From NCBI RefSeq assembly GCF_001984575.1, contig NZ_LZNS01000001.1, positions 809,938-873,937 of the forward strand: 64,000 nt of DNA, written 5' to 3'. How positions within the stretch are numbered: the stretch's first letter is position 1; every line of letters begins with the position of its first letter. Shown here in pieces: positions 44,127 through 51,973 of the stretch. The notes beneath the pieces were generated by a model, which was given only the letters and a program-made list of their open reading frames with translations, made no database searches and was not told the origin of the DNA. A program made the translations under genes and the position numbers. Source of the DNA: Streptomyces sp. MP131-18 (GTDB taxonomy: Bacteria > Actinomycetota > Actinomycetes > Streptomycetales > Streptomycetaceae).

Positions 44127-44963
44127 TCAGGCAGCCAGCGCGTCGAGGGCGGGTATCAGGTGCTCCTCCTCGTAGTCGAGGTGGCGCTCCAGCTCCTCCG
44201 TGAGGCGTTCGACCTCGGCGAGCGCGGCGCCCGGCTCGGCCTCCGCGTCCGAGACGGTGTGCTGGAGCCGTTCCAGCAGCACGGCGATCCGCTCGTGCTC
44301 CTCGGCCAGCCGGTCCAGGACCGGCGCCAGGTCGGGGCGCCGGTCCGCGAGGAAGGGGAAGAGCCCGCCGTCCTCGCTGGTGTGGTGATAGCGCAGGCCC
44401 TGGCAGGCCGTCAGGCAGTTGATCCGCAGCTGGGCGCCGAGTCCGGGACCCGATGCGGCGAACTCCTTGCGGATCACGGACAGTTCCCGGCGGAACGCGT
44501 CGTGCAGCCGCTTCAGTGCGGTGCCGGGCGAGGACATGTCGGGCGGGCCGCCGCCCGCCTCCTTCAGCGCGACGACGGGGATCACCCGTGTGGTCCTGGC
44601 CTGGTACTCCGCCCAGCCGGGGTCGGCCTCGGCGGCGCGGGCGAAGATCTCGTCGCGTTCCGCGCCCCGCAGCACGGTGGCCTCCGCCTCGTAGGTGAAG
44701 ACGCCGTCCTCGACCGTGACGCGCGGCTCGGCCAGCAGATTGTGGTACCAGTCCGGGTGGCGGGGCGAACCGTTGGCCGAGGCGATCACCAGCAGCCGTT
44801 CGCCCCCGTCGGGCAGGTAGCCGAGCGGTGTCGTGTGCCGGCCCCCCGACCGGGCTCCCGTCGTGGTCAGCAGGATGAGCCTGCCGCCCTCGAACGGGCC
44901 TCCTACGCGCCCTCCGTTGGCGCGGAATTCATCGATGATCTGCTGGTTGAAATCTATGGGCAT
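44127..44963 (-). CDS. Nitroreductase/quinone reductase fused to hemerythrin domain
   Basis: 278-aa fusion. Residues about 1-135 form a split-barrel deazaflavin (F420)-dependent nitroreductase like Mycobacterium Ddn: LILLTTTGARSGGRHTTPLGYL, NGSPRHPDWYHNLLAEPRVTVE. Residues about 145-278 form a hemerythrin HHE four-helix bundle with candidate iron ligands in LHDAFRRE, YHHTSEDGG, EEHERIAVLL and HLDYEEEHLIPAL. The likely role is a redox enzyme with oxygen or NO sensing. I chose ATG 44963; ATG 44990 is an alternative, and neither has a strong ribosome site. Confidence 0.85.
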   Translation of the reverse strand: MPIDFNQQIIDEFRANGGRVGGPFEGGRLILLTTTGARSGGRHTTPLGYLPDGGERLLVIASANGSPRHPDWYHNLLAEPRVTVEDGVFTYEAEATVLRGAERDEIFARAAEADPGWAEYQARTTRVIPVVALKEAGGGPPDMSSPGTALKRLHDAFRRELSVIRKEFAASGPGLGAQLRINCLTACQGLRYHHTSEDGGLFPFLADRRPDLAPVLDRLAEEHERIAVLLERLQHTVSDAEAEPGAALAEVERLTEELERHLDYEEEHLIPALDALAA

Positions 44964-45213
44964 ACGTGCCGTTCTTTCGTTTTCTGGCATGCGGAACAGA
45001 GAGGTCGCGGGCAGCACGGAACTGCCGCGGAGCGATACCGCACCGACGGGGGAAAGGGCGTGGAAGTACGCCGCAGGCCCGGCGCGGCCGGTGCGGGAAA
45101 AAGAGGTGGGAGAACTGCCGGCAGGGTGGCGACATGCGCCTTCCCGCGCCCGGCAGGATAAGAAGAAGCGCGGAATGCGGAAGGAACACGGAATCCGCGG
45201 AATGATGCGAAGA

Positions 45214-45232
45214 GGCGGGCCTCGGGCCCGCC
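45214..45232. terminator. Hairpin GGCGGGC-N5-GCCCGCC
   Basis: A perfect 7-bp GC stem with a 5-nt loop in the gene-free region. It lies about 250 bp upstream of the fusion gene. It could end transcripts entering from either side. Confidence 0.35.
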
Positions 45233-45435
45233 GCGGGGTCACGCGGAGGCCGGGAACCCTACTCGCTTCTGGCCAAAGGCCGACCCGGCAGTCACGCGTT
45301 TCACCTTAGCCGGACCGGCGCATCGCGGCAACGCCCTTTCCTGCCCCGCGAACCAGGGCGGTACACCAGTTCGGCGCCCGGCCTTCCCGCGGCCCCCGGC
45401 GCCTCCCCGGGCCGGAGCCTGACGGCTCCGGTGAC

Positions 45436-45467
45436 GCCGGGCCTTAACCCCCCAAGTAAGGCCCGGC
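45436..45467. terminator. Hairpin GCCGGGCCTTA-N10-TAAGGCCCGGC
   Basis: A perfect 11-bp stem with a 10-nt loop rich in C, about 100 bp beyond the stop of the small membrane protein gene on the minus strand. It is probably a terminator; a small RNA is possible but unsupported. Confidence 0.5.
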
Positions 45468-45565
45468 ACTCCTCTCCTCACGACTCTCCTTACGACGCAG
45501 CGCCACGCCAGGATCTGCGCGCCGCCCCGTGTGCGCCCCCGCGCTCAATCCCGCGTCGGATGCAT

Positions 45566-45823
45566 TTACGCGGCAATGAGCTGGACTGCGGTCAGGGTCA
45601 GCACCCCCGCGCTCACGTAGTACACGACGATGGCGCCCGCGACGGTCGCCTCGCGGTAGTCGCGCTCCCCCTTGATGGGCGTGGAACTGTGCGCGTACGG
45701 CGCGCGGCCGATCGTGCGCCCCATCTCGGCGTCGAACTGCCGCCGCCGGTGCGCCGCCATCTGCCGCCGGGCGGACTCGGCCTGCCCGGCGTACGCGAGA
45801 CGGTAGGCCAACCTACCCGGCAC
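45566..45823 (-). CDS. Small membrane protein, unknown
   Basis: 85-aa protein with a basic N-terminal half (RRQMAAHRRRQFDAEMGR), a middle SSTPIKGERDYREA and one C-terminal hydrophobic segment TVAGAIVVYYVSAGVLTLTA, which would be a tail-anchored membrane helix. GTG 45823 overlaps the end of the preceding gene by 11 nt and has GAGGAAGAG upstream, so the two are translationally coupled. I do not recognise a family. The longer reading frame upstream of 45823 is a shadow of the neighbour. Confidence 0.6.
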   Translation of the reverse strand: MPGRLAYRLAYAGQAESARRQMAAHRRRQFDAEMGRTIGRAPYAHSSTPIKGERDYREATVAGAIVVYYVSAGVLTLTAVQLIAA

Positions 45824-46160
45824 CCTCTTCCTCTTTCTTGTCCGCTTCGCGGTCCTCGTCGGTGTCCTCGGCGGTGTCCTCGGCGACCTCGTAAGGGAAG
45901 ACCAGACCGGAGAAATCACCGGCGCGCAGCCGCTCGACGATCTCGTCGTTCGCCTCGGCCGCGTCCGGGCGGGTGGCCAGTGACCAGCGTGCGAGGACGC
46001 GGTGCAGGTCCTGGCCCGGCGTGCGGGACACCTCCATGTCGAACGCCGCGCGCTCCGCGTCACCGGGCAACGCGGCTCTGATGCCGTCGATCGTGGCCGG
46101 CAACTCGACGCGCTCGTCCCGGATGTAGGTGACCCAGGTCGCGCGTGCGGTGTCGTTCAC
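45813..46160 (-). CDS. Small acidic protein, possibly DUF6247-like
   Basis: 115-aa protein. The body contains ATWVTYIRDERVELPATIDGI (split here as a conserved-looking block), IRAALPGDAERAAFDMEV and DLHRVLARWSL; the last 25 residues are a very acidic Glu/Asp tail. The body resembles DUF6247 proteins as I remember them, which are often found near toxin-antitoxin genes, but I am not sure. GTG 46160 has GGGAGGG 6 nt upstream. It overlaps the downstream small membrane protein gene. Confidence 0.6.
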   Translation of the reverse strand: MNDTARATWVTYIRDERVELPATIDGIRAALPGDAERAAFDMEVSRTPGQDLHRVLARWSLATRPDAAEANDEIVERLRAGDFSGLVFPYEVAEDTAEDTDEDREADKKEEEGAG

Positions 46161-46304
46161 GTCTGCCCTCCCTTCGGCACTTCCGCCACGCTACGCCGTG
46201 GCGGCGCGGCACGTCGCCCCCCTCCCGCCCGTTCGGGTGAGAGGGGGGCGCCGGCCGGATCAGGTGGGCGGCGTTGCCGTCGGACCGGTCGGCCTCGACG
46301 CGCA

Positions 46305-46365
46305 CACCAGCCCGTGCCCGTCGACATCGGCATCGACGTCGACGGGCGACCGGCCGAGGCTGGTG
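46305..46365. terminator. Long two-part hairpin after DUF1996 gene
   Basis: CACCAGCC (46305-46312) pairs with GGCTGGTG (46358-46365), and inside it CCCGTCGAC (46317-46325) pairs with GTCGACGGG (46338-46346). The internal loop is asymmetric. It lies about 40 bp beyond the DUF1996 stop codon, so it is a likely terminator. Confidence 0.5.
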
Positions 46366-46386
46366 AGACCGGCCCCGGCCGGGTCC

Positions 46387-46402
46387 GGGAAAGCGCTCTC
46401 GC
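46387..46402. promoter_or_regulatory. Imperfect LacI operator-like site
   Basis: GGGAAAGCGCTCTCGC differs from GGGAGAGCGCTCTCCC at three positions. It abuts the 3' end of the DUF1996 gene rather than a promoter, so its role is doubtful, though it could allow looping with site 3. Confidence 0.3.
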
Positions 46403-46403
46403 G

Positions 46404-47432
46404 CTAGGGCAGTTCGTAGTCCTCGTTCAGCGCCGCCCCGGCCTCGGGGTGGAACTGGTCGTAGCCGCGGGCGTCGCACTGGAGCCCGCCGTTGATGCAG
46501 TGCTCGACCATGCGGGCGAGGGTCGCCTCGTCCCAGGCGTTGAAGAAGTCGTAGTGGAAGGAGTAGCCGGGCCCGCTGGCCAGCCGGACCTCGGACATGT
46601 CCCCGTCCACCGGGAAGGCCATCTTGAACTCGATCATCGGAACGGCGACCGGGTGGCCGGCCGGGCACACGTCCGCGCCGTTCTCCACGACGGGATAGGC
46701 CATGTGCGCCTGGTGATCGGGCGAGTCAAGATGCCGCCCGTCCCAGCAACTGGGTGCCTGGAAGCGGACGTTGAGCTGGCTCCCCGCGGGGCACTGAGCC
46801 GGGATGTCGGAGTTGTCGTAGGAATCGCCGCACTCCCAGCCCTGAACGGTCGCCTCGATGAACTCCTCCTCCGACTGCATGGGGCTGCCGACCACGTAGC
46901 GCAGGCCGGTGGGGAAGGGCCGCACCGTGGTCTGGTCCCTGATACCGGACTTGTAGTAGATGACCTGGTCGCCGATCGGGCGGACCTCCTCGTCGCCGTT
47001 GTACATGGTCGGCATCCAGTAGGCGGACAGGTCGGCCGGCACCTTGCAACTGGTGGTGCCGCCGGCCAGGGACTCCACCGTGCTGTGCGCGTCGGTGGTG
47101 TCGTTCCCCATGAACGTGTGGTCGTGCGAGGCACCCGGCTGCCCCGGGTAGACGATCGGGTCGTCGGGCGCGGTGTGGCTGACCGAGCAGTTGGCCTGGA
47201 ATTCGCGGTGCTCGGCGAACGGCGGGTTCTCCAGCGGGGGGATGCCCTCGACGGGTTCGTCCACCGGGACCCACTCCCCCGGCGGGGGCTCCATCGCCAC
47301 GGCGTGGTGCTGTGCGTGCCCGCCGGCGTCCGCGGACGCGGCGGCGGCGCCCATCGCACCGAAACCGGCGGCCACGAGTGCGAGCGCGGCCGTCACGAGG
47401 GACCCCGACAGCAGGGCTGATCTGCGTACCAT
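46404..47432 (-). CDS. Secreted DUF1996 protein
   Basis: 342-aa secreted protein. The signal peptide is MVRRSALLSGSLVTAALAL and continues to an AxA-type site near ASA. The mature part matches DUF1996: FQANCSVSHTAPDDPIVYPG, SHDHTFMGN, and paired cysteines with conserved His (FQAPSCWDGRHLDSPDH, HMAYP). The domain occurs in fungal and actinobacterial secreted proteins, often beside carbohydrate-binding modules; its activity is unknown. ATG 47432 has GGAGG 5 nt upstream. A perfect 16-bp LacI-type operator lies 24 bp upstream, which ties it to the LacI and glycoside hydrolase genes 4-6 kb away. Confidence 0.87.
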   Translation of the reverse strand: MVRRSALLSGSLVTAALALVAAGFGAMGAAAASADAGGHAQHHAVAMEPPPGEWVPVDEPVEGIPPLENPPFAEHREFQANCSVSHTAPDDPIVYPGQPGASHDHTFMGNDTTDAHSTVESLAGGTTSCKVPADLSAYWMPTMYNGDEEVRPIGDQVIYYKSGIRDQTTVRPFPTGLRYVVGSPMQSEEEFIEATVQGWECGDSYDNSDIPAQCPAGSQLNVRFQAPSCWDGRHLDSPDHQAHMAYPVVENGADVCPAGHPVAVPMIEFKMAFPVDGDMSEVRLASGPGYSFHYDFFNAWDEATLARMVEHCINGGLQCDARGYDQFHPEAGAALNEDYELP

Positions 47433-47455
47433 GCGAACCTCCGTGTCGGAACGGC

Positions 47456-47471
47456 GGGAGAGCGCTCTCCC
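47456..47471. promoter_or_regulatory. LacI operator, site 3 (DUF1996 gene)
   Basis: GGGAGAGCGCTCTCCC is a perfect 16-bp palindrome 24 bp upstream of the DUF1996 ATG. It is the best match to the element found at the LacI and glycoside hydrolase promoters. Confidence 0.78.
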
Positions 47472-47633
47472 ACCGGTGTCCGCAGTGTTGCGGCGTCGAC
47501 GAGAAGGTGTCAATACACGGTGAATCCCGGAACCGATCCGGAGCCGGGTGGTTCCCGCCGAGGGCGGGGCCGCGCACCCCGAAGGGCCGCCGCACGTGGC
47601 CTGTTGCCGTGCCGCGCGGGCGCTGGCGGGGGG

Positions 47634-48440
47634 TCAGTCCTTGCGGGCGACCCCGCCGAAGTCGTCGATCGGACCCGAGGTGCCGACGTCCAGCAGTTCG
47701 GGCCGCCACTCGGCGGTGGAGACGATGCCCGGCGGCAGCACGTCGAGGCCGTCGAAGAACCCGGCCACCTCCGCGGGCGTCCGCAGGGTCAGCCGCGGTG
47801 GGCCGCCGCCCTCGTTCCACTGCTTCACCGCCGCGTCCATCCGCTCGCCGCGGACCGCGTTCGTGGGGTGGGAGAGGGCCAGGTAACTGCCCGCGGGCAG
47901 GGCGTCGAGCAGCGTGGCGACGATCCGGCCGGCCTCGTCGGTGTCCTCCACGAACTGCATGATGCCCAGCAGCATCAGCGCCACCGGCCGGGAGAAGTCC
48001 AGCGTCTCCGCCGCCTTCGCCAGAATGCCCGCCGGATCGCGCACGTCGGCGTCCAGGTAGTCCGTCGCGCCCTCGGGCGTGCTGGTCAGCAGGGCGCGGG
48101 CGTGCGCGAGGACCAGCGGGTCGTTGTCGACGTAGACGATCCGTGACTCGGGGGCCATCCGCTGGGCCAGCTCGTGGGTGTTGTCCACGGTGGGCAGGCC
48201 GGTTCCGATGTCGAGGAACTGGCGTATGCCGGCCGCGCCGCAGAGGTGTCCGACGGCACGGCACAGGAAGTACCTGTTCCCGCGGGCGTTCTCCACGATT
48301 TCGGGGAAGTACTTCATGATCTGGTCGCCCATGGACCGGTCGGCCTCGCAGTGGTCCCGGCCGCCCAGCCAGTAGTTCCAGATGCGCGCCGAGTGCGGCG
48401 CCGAGGCGTCGATGGCGCGGGGCTGCTGCCGGTCGGTCAT
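47634..48440 (-). CDS. SAM-dependent methyltransferase, DUF574 family
   Basis: 268-aa protein of the actinobacterial DUF574/Methyltransf_19 family. The N-terminus APHSARIWNYWLGGRDHCEADR is the family signature; the SAM motif I is FLDIGTGLPTVDNTHELAQ and the acidic loop VYVDNDPLVLAHARALL follows. Streptomycetes carry many paralogues, some involved in development or in secondary metabolism, with unknown substrates. ATG 48440 has AGGAG at good spacing. It is divergent from the aminotransferase gene. Confidence 0.9.
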   Translation of the reverse strand: MTDRQQPRAIDASAPHSARIWNYWLGGRDHCEADRSMGDQIMKYFPEIVENARGNRYFLCRAVGHLCGAAGIRQFLDIGTGLPTVDNTHELAQRMAPESRIVYVDNDPLVLAHARALLTSTPEGATDYLDADVRDPAGILAKAAETLDFSRPVALMLLGIMQFVEDTDEAGRIVATLLDALPAGSYLALSHPTNAVRGERMDAAVKQWNEGGGPPRLTLRTPAEVAGFFDGLDVLPPGIVSTAEWRPELLDVGTSGPIDDFGGVARKD

Positions 48441-48636
48441 GACTCTCCTGCGGGCCGCGGGGCGGGCGGGGGCGGGCATCGTCTCACGCCACCCGCCGGG
48501 CGGAACGGCCGCTGCCGGGGTCCCGGCCGCCGCGGCGGGGCAGAATGCGGAGGGCGGGCCGCGGCACGGGCGGCGGTCCATGGCGGCGGTCCATGGCGGC
48601 GGGCGACGCCGCCGGGCGATGCGGGACGGGAGACGC

Positions 48637-49698
48637 GTGGACACAACGGTGGGCGGCGAGTTCGCGCCGGAGACGACGTATCTGGACACCGCGTCGCACG
48701 GGCTGCTTCCGGCGAGCGCGGTGGCCGCCCTGCGGGGTGCCGCCGCGGAGATCGCCGAGGGCCGGGTGGACGTGGCCGCCTACTTCGAGGACGTGCGCGG
48801 CGCGCGGTCGGCGTTCGGCCGCCTGGTCGGTGTGCCGCCGGAGCGGGTGGCCGTCGGTGCCGCCGTGTCGCTGCACGTGGCCCTGGTGGCGGGTGCGCTG
48901 CCGCCGGGGGCCGAAGTGCTGTGCGCCGAACAGGAGTTCAGCTCGCTGGTGACGCCGTTCGCGCAGCACGGGGCGCGGCTGCGCACGGTGCCGCTGACGG
49001 CACTGGCCGAGTCGGTGCGGGCGGGTACCGCGCTGGTGGCGGTGTCCGCGGTGCAGTCGCTGGACGGGCGGATCGCCGATCTGCCCTCGATCGGCGCGGC
49101 CGCGCGGCAGCACGGGGCGCGCATGCTGGTGGACCTCACCCAGGCGGCCGGCTGGTATCCCGTGTCGGCCGCGGACTTCGATTTCACGGTGTGCGCGGGC
49201 TACAAGTGGCTGATGTGCCCGCGGGGCGTCTCGTTCCTCACGGTGCCCGCGGACGGCGGCGGGCTGACGCCGCTGCACGCGGGCTGGGTGGCGGGCGAGG
49301 AGCCGTGGAACAGCACGTACGGGCCGGTGACGCGGCCGGCGCGCAGCGCCAGGCGGTTCGACGAGAGCCCGGCGTTCCTGTCGTGGGTGGCCGGGGCGCG
49401 TTCCCTGGAGCTGCTGGCGGGGCTGGACGCGGCGGAGATCGGGGCGCACGATCTGCGGCTGGCCCGCCGCTTCCGGAGCGGTATCACCGCACTGGGTTTC
49501 CCGCCGGTGCCGGCCGATTCGGCGGTGGTGTCCGTGCCCGGGCTCGGCGGGGCGGCACGGGCGCTGACGGACGCGGGGGTCCGCATGGCGGTCAGGGGCG
49601 GGCTGCTGCGCGCAGCGTTCCATCTGTACAACACGGAGCAGGACGTGGACCGCGCGCTCGAGGTGCTGGCGTCGGCGGCGGGCGCGGCGCGCGGCTGA
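48637..49698 (+). CDS. PLP-dependent class V aminotransferase
   Basis: 353-aa fold-type I PLP enzyme of the class V/cysteine desulfurase-like group. YLDTASHGLLPASAVAAL is the N-terminal block, the PLP aspartate is in LVDLTQAAGWYPV and the PLP lysine is in CAGYKWLMCPRG. The C-terminus RGGLLRAAFHLYNTEQDVDRAL matches kynureninase/isopenicillin-epimerase-like members. There is no conserved cysteine loop, so desulfurase activity is unlikely. GTG 48637 follows GGGAG; ATG 48619 is an alternative. It converges on the endonuclease V gene with a 9-bp gap. Confidence 0.85.
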   Translation: MDTTVGGEFAPETTYLDTASHGLLPASAVAALRGAAAEIAEGRVDVAAYFEDVRGARSAFGRLVGVPPERVAVGAAVSLHVALVAGALPPGAEVLCAEQEFSSLVTPFAQHGARLRTVPLTALAESVRAGTALVAVSAVQSLDGRIADLPSIGAAARQHGARMLVDLTQAAGWYPVSAADFDFTVCAGYKWLMCPRGVSFLTVPADGGGLTPLHAGWVAGEEPWNSTYGPVTRPARSARRFDESPAFLSWVAGARSLELLAGLDAAEIGAHDLRLARRFRSGITALGFPPVPADSAVVSVPGLGGAARALTDAGVRMAVRGGLLRAAFHLYNTEQDVDRALEVLASAAGAARG

Positions 49699-49707
49699 CG
49701 GGCCGGG

Positions 49708-50391
49708 TCAGGCGGCGCGCAGCGCCTCGCGGCAGAGGCGGTCGGCGCGCCGGGTGGTTTCCGGGAGGCGGTAGGCGCCGGTCAGGTGCAGGGTGTGGGC
49801 GCAGGCCGACGCGCATGTGGTGCGGTGGCCCGGCGAGACGAAGACGGGTTTGACGCCGTCCCGGGTGCGCAGGGCGCGGCCGACCTCCTCCGCCCCGTCG
49901 AGCAGCGGCGTGTGCGCGCCGCGGTGCGGGGCGGGCGGCTCGTGGCGGAAGACGAACGGGTTCTTCGCGACGCCGATGGCCGGCAGGTCGGTGAGCACGC
50001 CGAGGTGGCTGGCCAGGCCGAACCGGCGGGGGTGGGCGATGCCGTACCCGTCGCAGACGACGAGTCCCGGCGTGTGCCGCAGCCGGTCGAGCGCGTCCAG
50101 CACGGCCGGCAGTTCGCGGAACGCGAGCAGCCCGGGAACGTAGGGGAACGTCACCCGCCCCACGGCCGTGGCCTCCTCGACGACGGCCAGGGTGGCGGTG
50201 TCGAGGGCGACGGCCGCGGCGGCGACGATGCCGCGGCCGTCGTCGTAGGCCACGTCCACGCCGACGACCGTTCCCGGGGCTCCGGGCGCGGGGCCCGAGT
50301 CGTCCAGGCGGACCCGGCGGCGCAGGCGGAGCTGGATGGCCTCCGCCTCCGCCGCGTCGGCCGGGGTGGTGTGCGGGTGGTGCCGGGGCAT
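49708..50391 (-). CDS. nfi: Endonuclease V (deoxyinosine 3' endonuclease)
   Basis: 227-aa repair nuclease cutting DNA or RNA one base 3' of inosine. The catalytic aspartate is in VVGVDVAYDDG; other family blocks are FPYVPGLLAFRELPAVL, VVCDGYGIAHPRRFGLASHLGV, IGVAKNPF and PVFVSPGHRTT. It begins 2 nt after the glyA stop and has no ribosome site of its own, so it probably depends on translational coupling. The pairing with glyA is not functionally obvious. Confidence 0.93.
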   Translation of the reverse strand: MPRHHPHTTPADAAEAEAIQLRLRRRVRLDDSGPAPGAPGTVVGVDVAYDDGRGIVAAAAVALDTATLAVVEEATAVGRVTFPYVPGLLAFRELPAVLDALDRLRHTPGLVVCDGYGIAHPRRFGLASHLGVLTDLPAIGVAKNPFVFRHEPPAPHRGAHTPLLDGAEEVGRALRTRDGVKPVFVSPGHRTTCASACAHTLHLTGAYRLPETTRRADRLCREALRAA

Positions 50392-50393
50392 GG

Positions 50394-51842
50394 TCAGCTG
50401 AGATCGATCCCCGGGTAGAGCGGGTGCTTGGCGAGCAGGTCGGCGGCGCGCTCCGCGACCTGCTTGGCGACGCCGTCCTCCAGCACGTGCGCGGCCTTGG
50501 AGGGCTTGCCGCTCTTGGTGGTGCCGGGGGTGGTGCGGGACAGCACGGTGTCGATGAGGGCGGCGACCTCGTCCATCTCGGCGGTGCCGAGTCCGCGCGT
50601 GGTCAGCGCGGGGGTGCCGATGCGGATGCCGGAGGTGTACCAGGCGCCGTTGGGGTCCTGCGGGATGGCGTTGCGGTTGGTGACGATGCCGGAGTCGAGC
50701 AGCGCGGCCTCGGCCTGACGCCCGGTGAGCCCGTAGCCGGAGACGTCGATGAGCGCCAGGTGGTTGTCGGAGCCGCCGGTGACCAGGCGCGCGCCGCGCC
50801 GCATCAGGCCCTCGGCGAGGGCGCGGGAGTTGTCGACGACGCGCCGGGCGTAGTCGCGGAACGCCGGCTGCCTGGCCTCGGCGAGCGCGACGGCCTTGGC
50901 GGCCATGACGTGCGGGAGCGGACCGCCCAGCACCATGGGGCAGCCGCGGTCGACCTGGTCGGCGAGGGAGTCGTCGCACAGCACCATGCCGCCGCGCGGA
51001 CCGCGCAGCGACTTGTGGGTGGTGGTGGTGACGATCTGGGCGTGCGGCACCGGGTCGAAGTCGCCGGTGAGGACCTTGCCCGCGACGAGTCCCGCGAAGT
51101 GGGCCATGTCGACCATGAGCGTGGCGCCGACCTCGTCGGCGATCTCCCGCATGATCCGGAAGTTGATCAGCCGGGGGTAGGCGGAGTAGCCGGCGATGAG
51201 AATGAGCGGCCGGAACTCGCGGGCGGTGGCCCGCAGGGCGTCGTAGTCGACGAGGCCGGTCTCCGGGTCGGTGCCGTAGCTGCGCTGGTGGAACATCTTG
51301 CCGGAGATATTGGGCCGGAAGCCGTGCGTGAGGTGGCCGCCTGCGTCCAGGGACATGCCCAGCATCCGCTGGTCGCCCAGGTCGCGGCGGAGCGCTGCCC
51401 AGTCCTCCTCGGAGAGGTCGTTGACCTGGCGGGCGCCGGCCCGCTCCAGCGCCGGGCTCTCCACGCGCTGGGCGAGGACGGCCCAGAACGCGACGAGGTT
51501 GGCGTCGATGCCGGAGTGCGGCTGGACGTAGGCGTGGCGGGCGCCGAACAGCTCGCGGGCGTGCTCGGCGGCGACCGACTCGACGGTGTCGACATTGCGG
51601 CAGCCGGCGTAGAAGCGGCGGCCGATCGTGCCCTCGGCGTACTTGTCGCTGAGCCAGTTCCCCATGGTGAGGAGGACCGCGGGGGATGCGTAGTTCTCGC
51701 TGGCGATGAGCTTCAGTGAGGCGCGCTGGTCGTCGATCTCGTTCGCAATGGCGTCGGCGATGCGGGGTTCGATGCCGCGGATCACTTCGAGCCCGCTGCG
51801 GAAGGCGGTGGACTCGGTGGTGCGGGCAGGTTCTGCGCTCAC
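50394..51842 (-). CDS. glyA: Serine hydroxymethyltransferase
   Basis: 482-aa PLP enzyme converting serine and tetrahydrofolate to glycine and methylene-THF. The [16 protein letters not shown]-terminal block, the folate-site region [14 protein letters not shown] and the PLP lysine in [14 protein letters not shown] are intact. It is longer than the usual 415-430 aa because of an insertion near 115-170, including [15 protein letters not shown], known in one actinobacterial SHMT branch. GTG 51842 has AAGGAGG upstream; a start at 51890 would lie within the ZTP riboswitch and is rejected. Control is by that riboswitch. Confidence 0.95.
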   Translation of the reverse strand: MSAEPARTTESTAFRSGLEVIRGIEPRIADAIANEIDDQRASLKLIASENYASPAVLLTMGNWLSDKYAEGTIGRRFYAGCRNVDTVESVAAEHARELFGARHAYVQPHSGIDANLVAFWAVLAQRVESPALERAGARQVNDLSEEDWAALRRDLGDQRMLGMSLDAGGHLTHGFRPNISGKMFHQRSYGTDPETGLVDYDALRATAREFRPLILIAGYSAYPRLINFRIMREIADEVGATLMVDMAHFAGLVAGKVLTGDFDPVPHAQIVTTTTHKSLRGPRGGMVLCDDSLADQVDRGCPMVLGGPLPHVMAAKAVALAEARQPAFRDYARRVVDNSRALAEGLMRRGARLVTGGSDNHLALIDVSGYGLTGRQAEAALLDSGIVTNRNAIPQDPNGAWYTSGIRIGTPALTTRGLGTAEMDEVAALIDTVLSRTTPGTTKSGKPSKAAHVLEDGVAKQVAERAADLLAKHPLYPGIDLS

Positions 51843-51870
51843 GGGGCCTCCTTGACGTGTCGTCGCGAAA

Positions 51871-51958
51871 GCCCAGGCGCACGGCTTCACGTCGCTAGGA
51901 AGGACCGCTCCCCGATGGTTCTTCCCATCCAGACGCGCCAGTCACGGCCCCGTGCGAG
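51871..51958 (-). promoter_or_regulatory. ZTP/ZMP (pfl) riboswitch upstream of glyA
   Basis: On the minus strand the conserved pfl elements occur in order: GGGCCGTGACTGGCG at the 5' side (51954 down to 51940), a GGATGG/CCATC stem-loop with GGGGAGCGG, and the 3' block GCCGTGCGCCTGGGC (51885-51871). This class binds the purine intermediate ZTP and activates folate one-carbon genes, glyA among them. GGGGCC in the 5' part is complementary to GGCCCC next to the glyA ribosome site, which may be the switch. Confidence 0.88.
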
Positions 51959-51973
51959 GGTAGCACCGCCCGT

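Larger units (their letters stand above)
44964..45565. other. 600-bp gene-free region with hairpins
   Basis: No coding frame is convincing. The part near 44964-45210 is purine-rich and somewhat lower in GC and should hold the promoter of the fusion gene. Two clear hairpins follow (45214-45232 and 45436-45467). The rest shows nothing I can assign. Confidence 0.5.

Noticed and set aside
49708..51882. 724-codon frame joining endonuclease V to an upstream extension
   Set aside because: The upstream two thirds are the shadow of glyA; the real endonuclease V starts at 50391.
51843..51890. Extended N-terminus for GlyA starting at 51890
   Set aside because: That stretch forms the 3' end of the ZTP riboswitch and its linker; the GTG at 51842 has a strong ribosome site and matches the family N-terminus.
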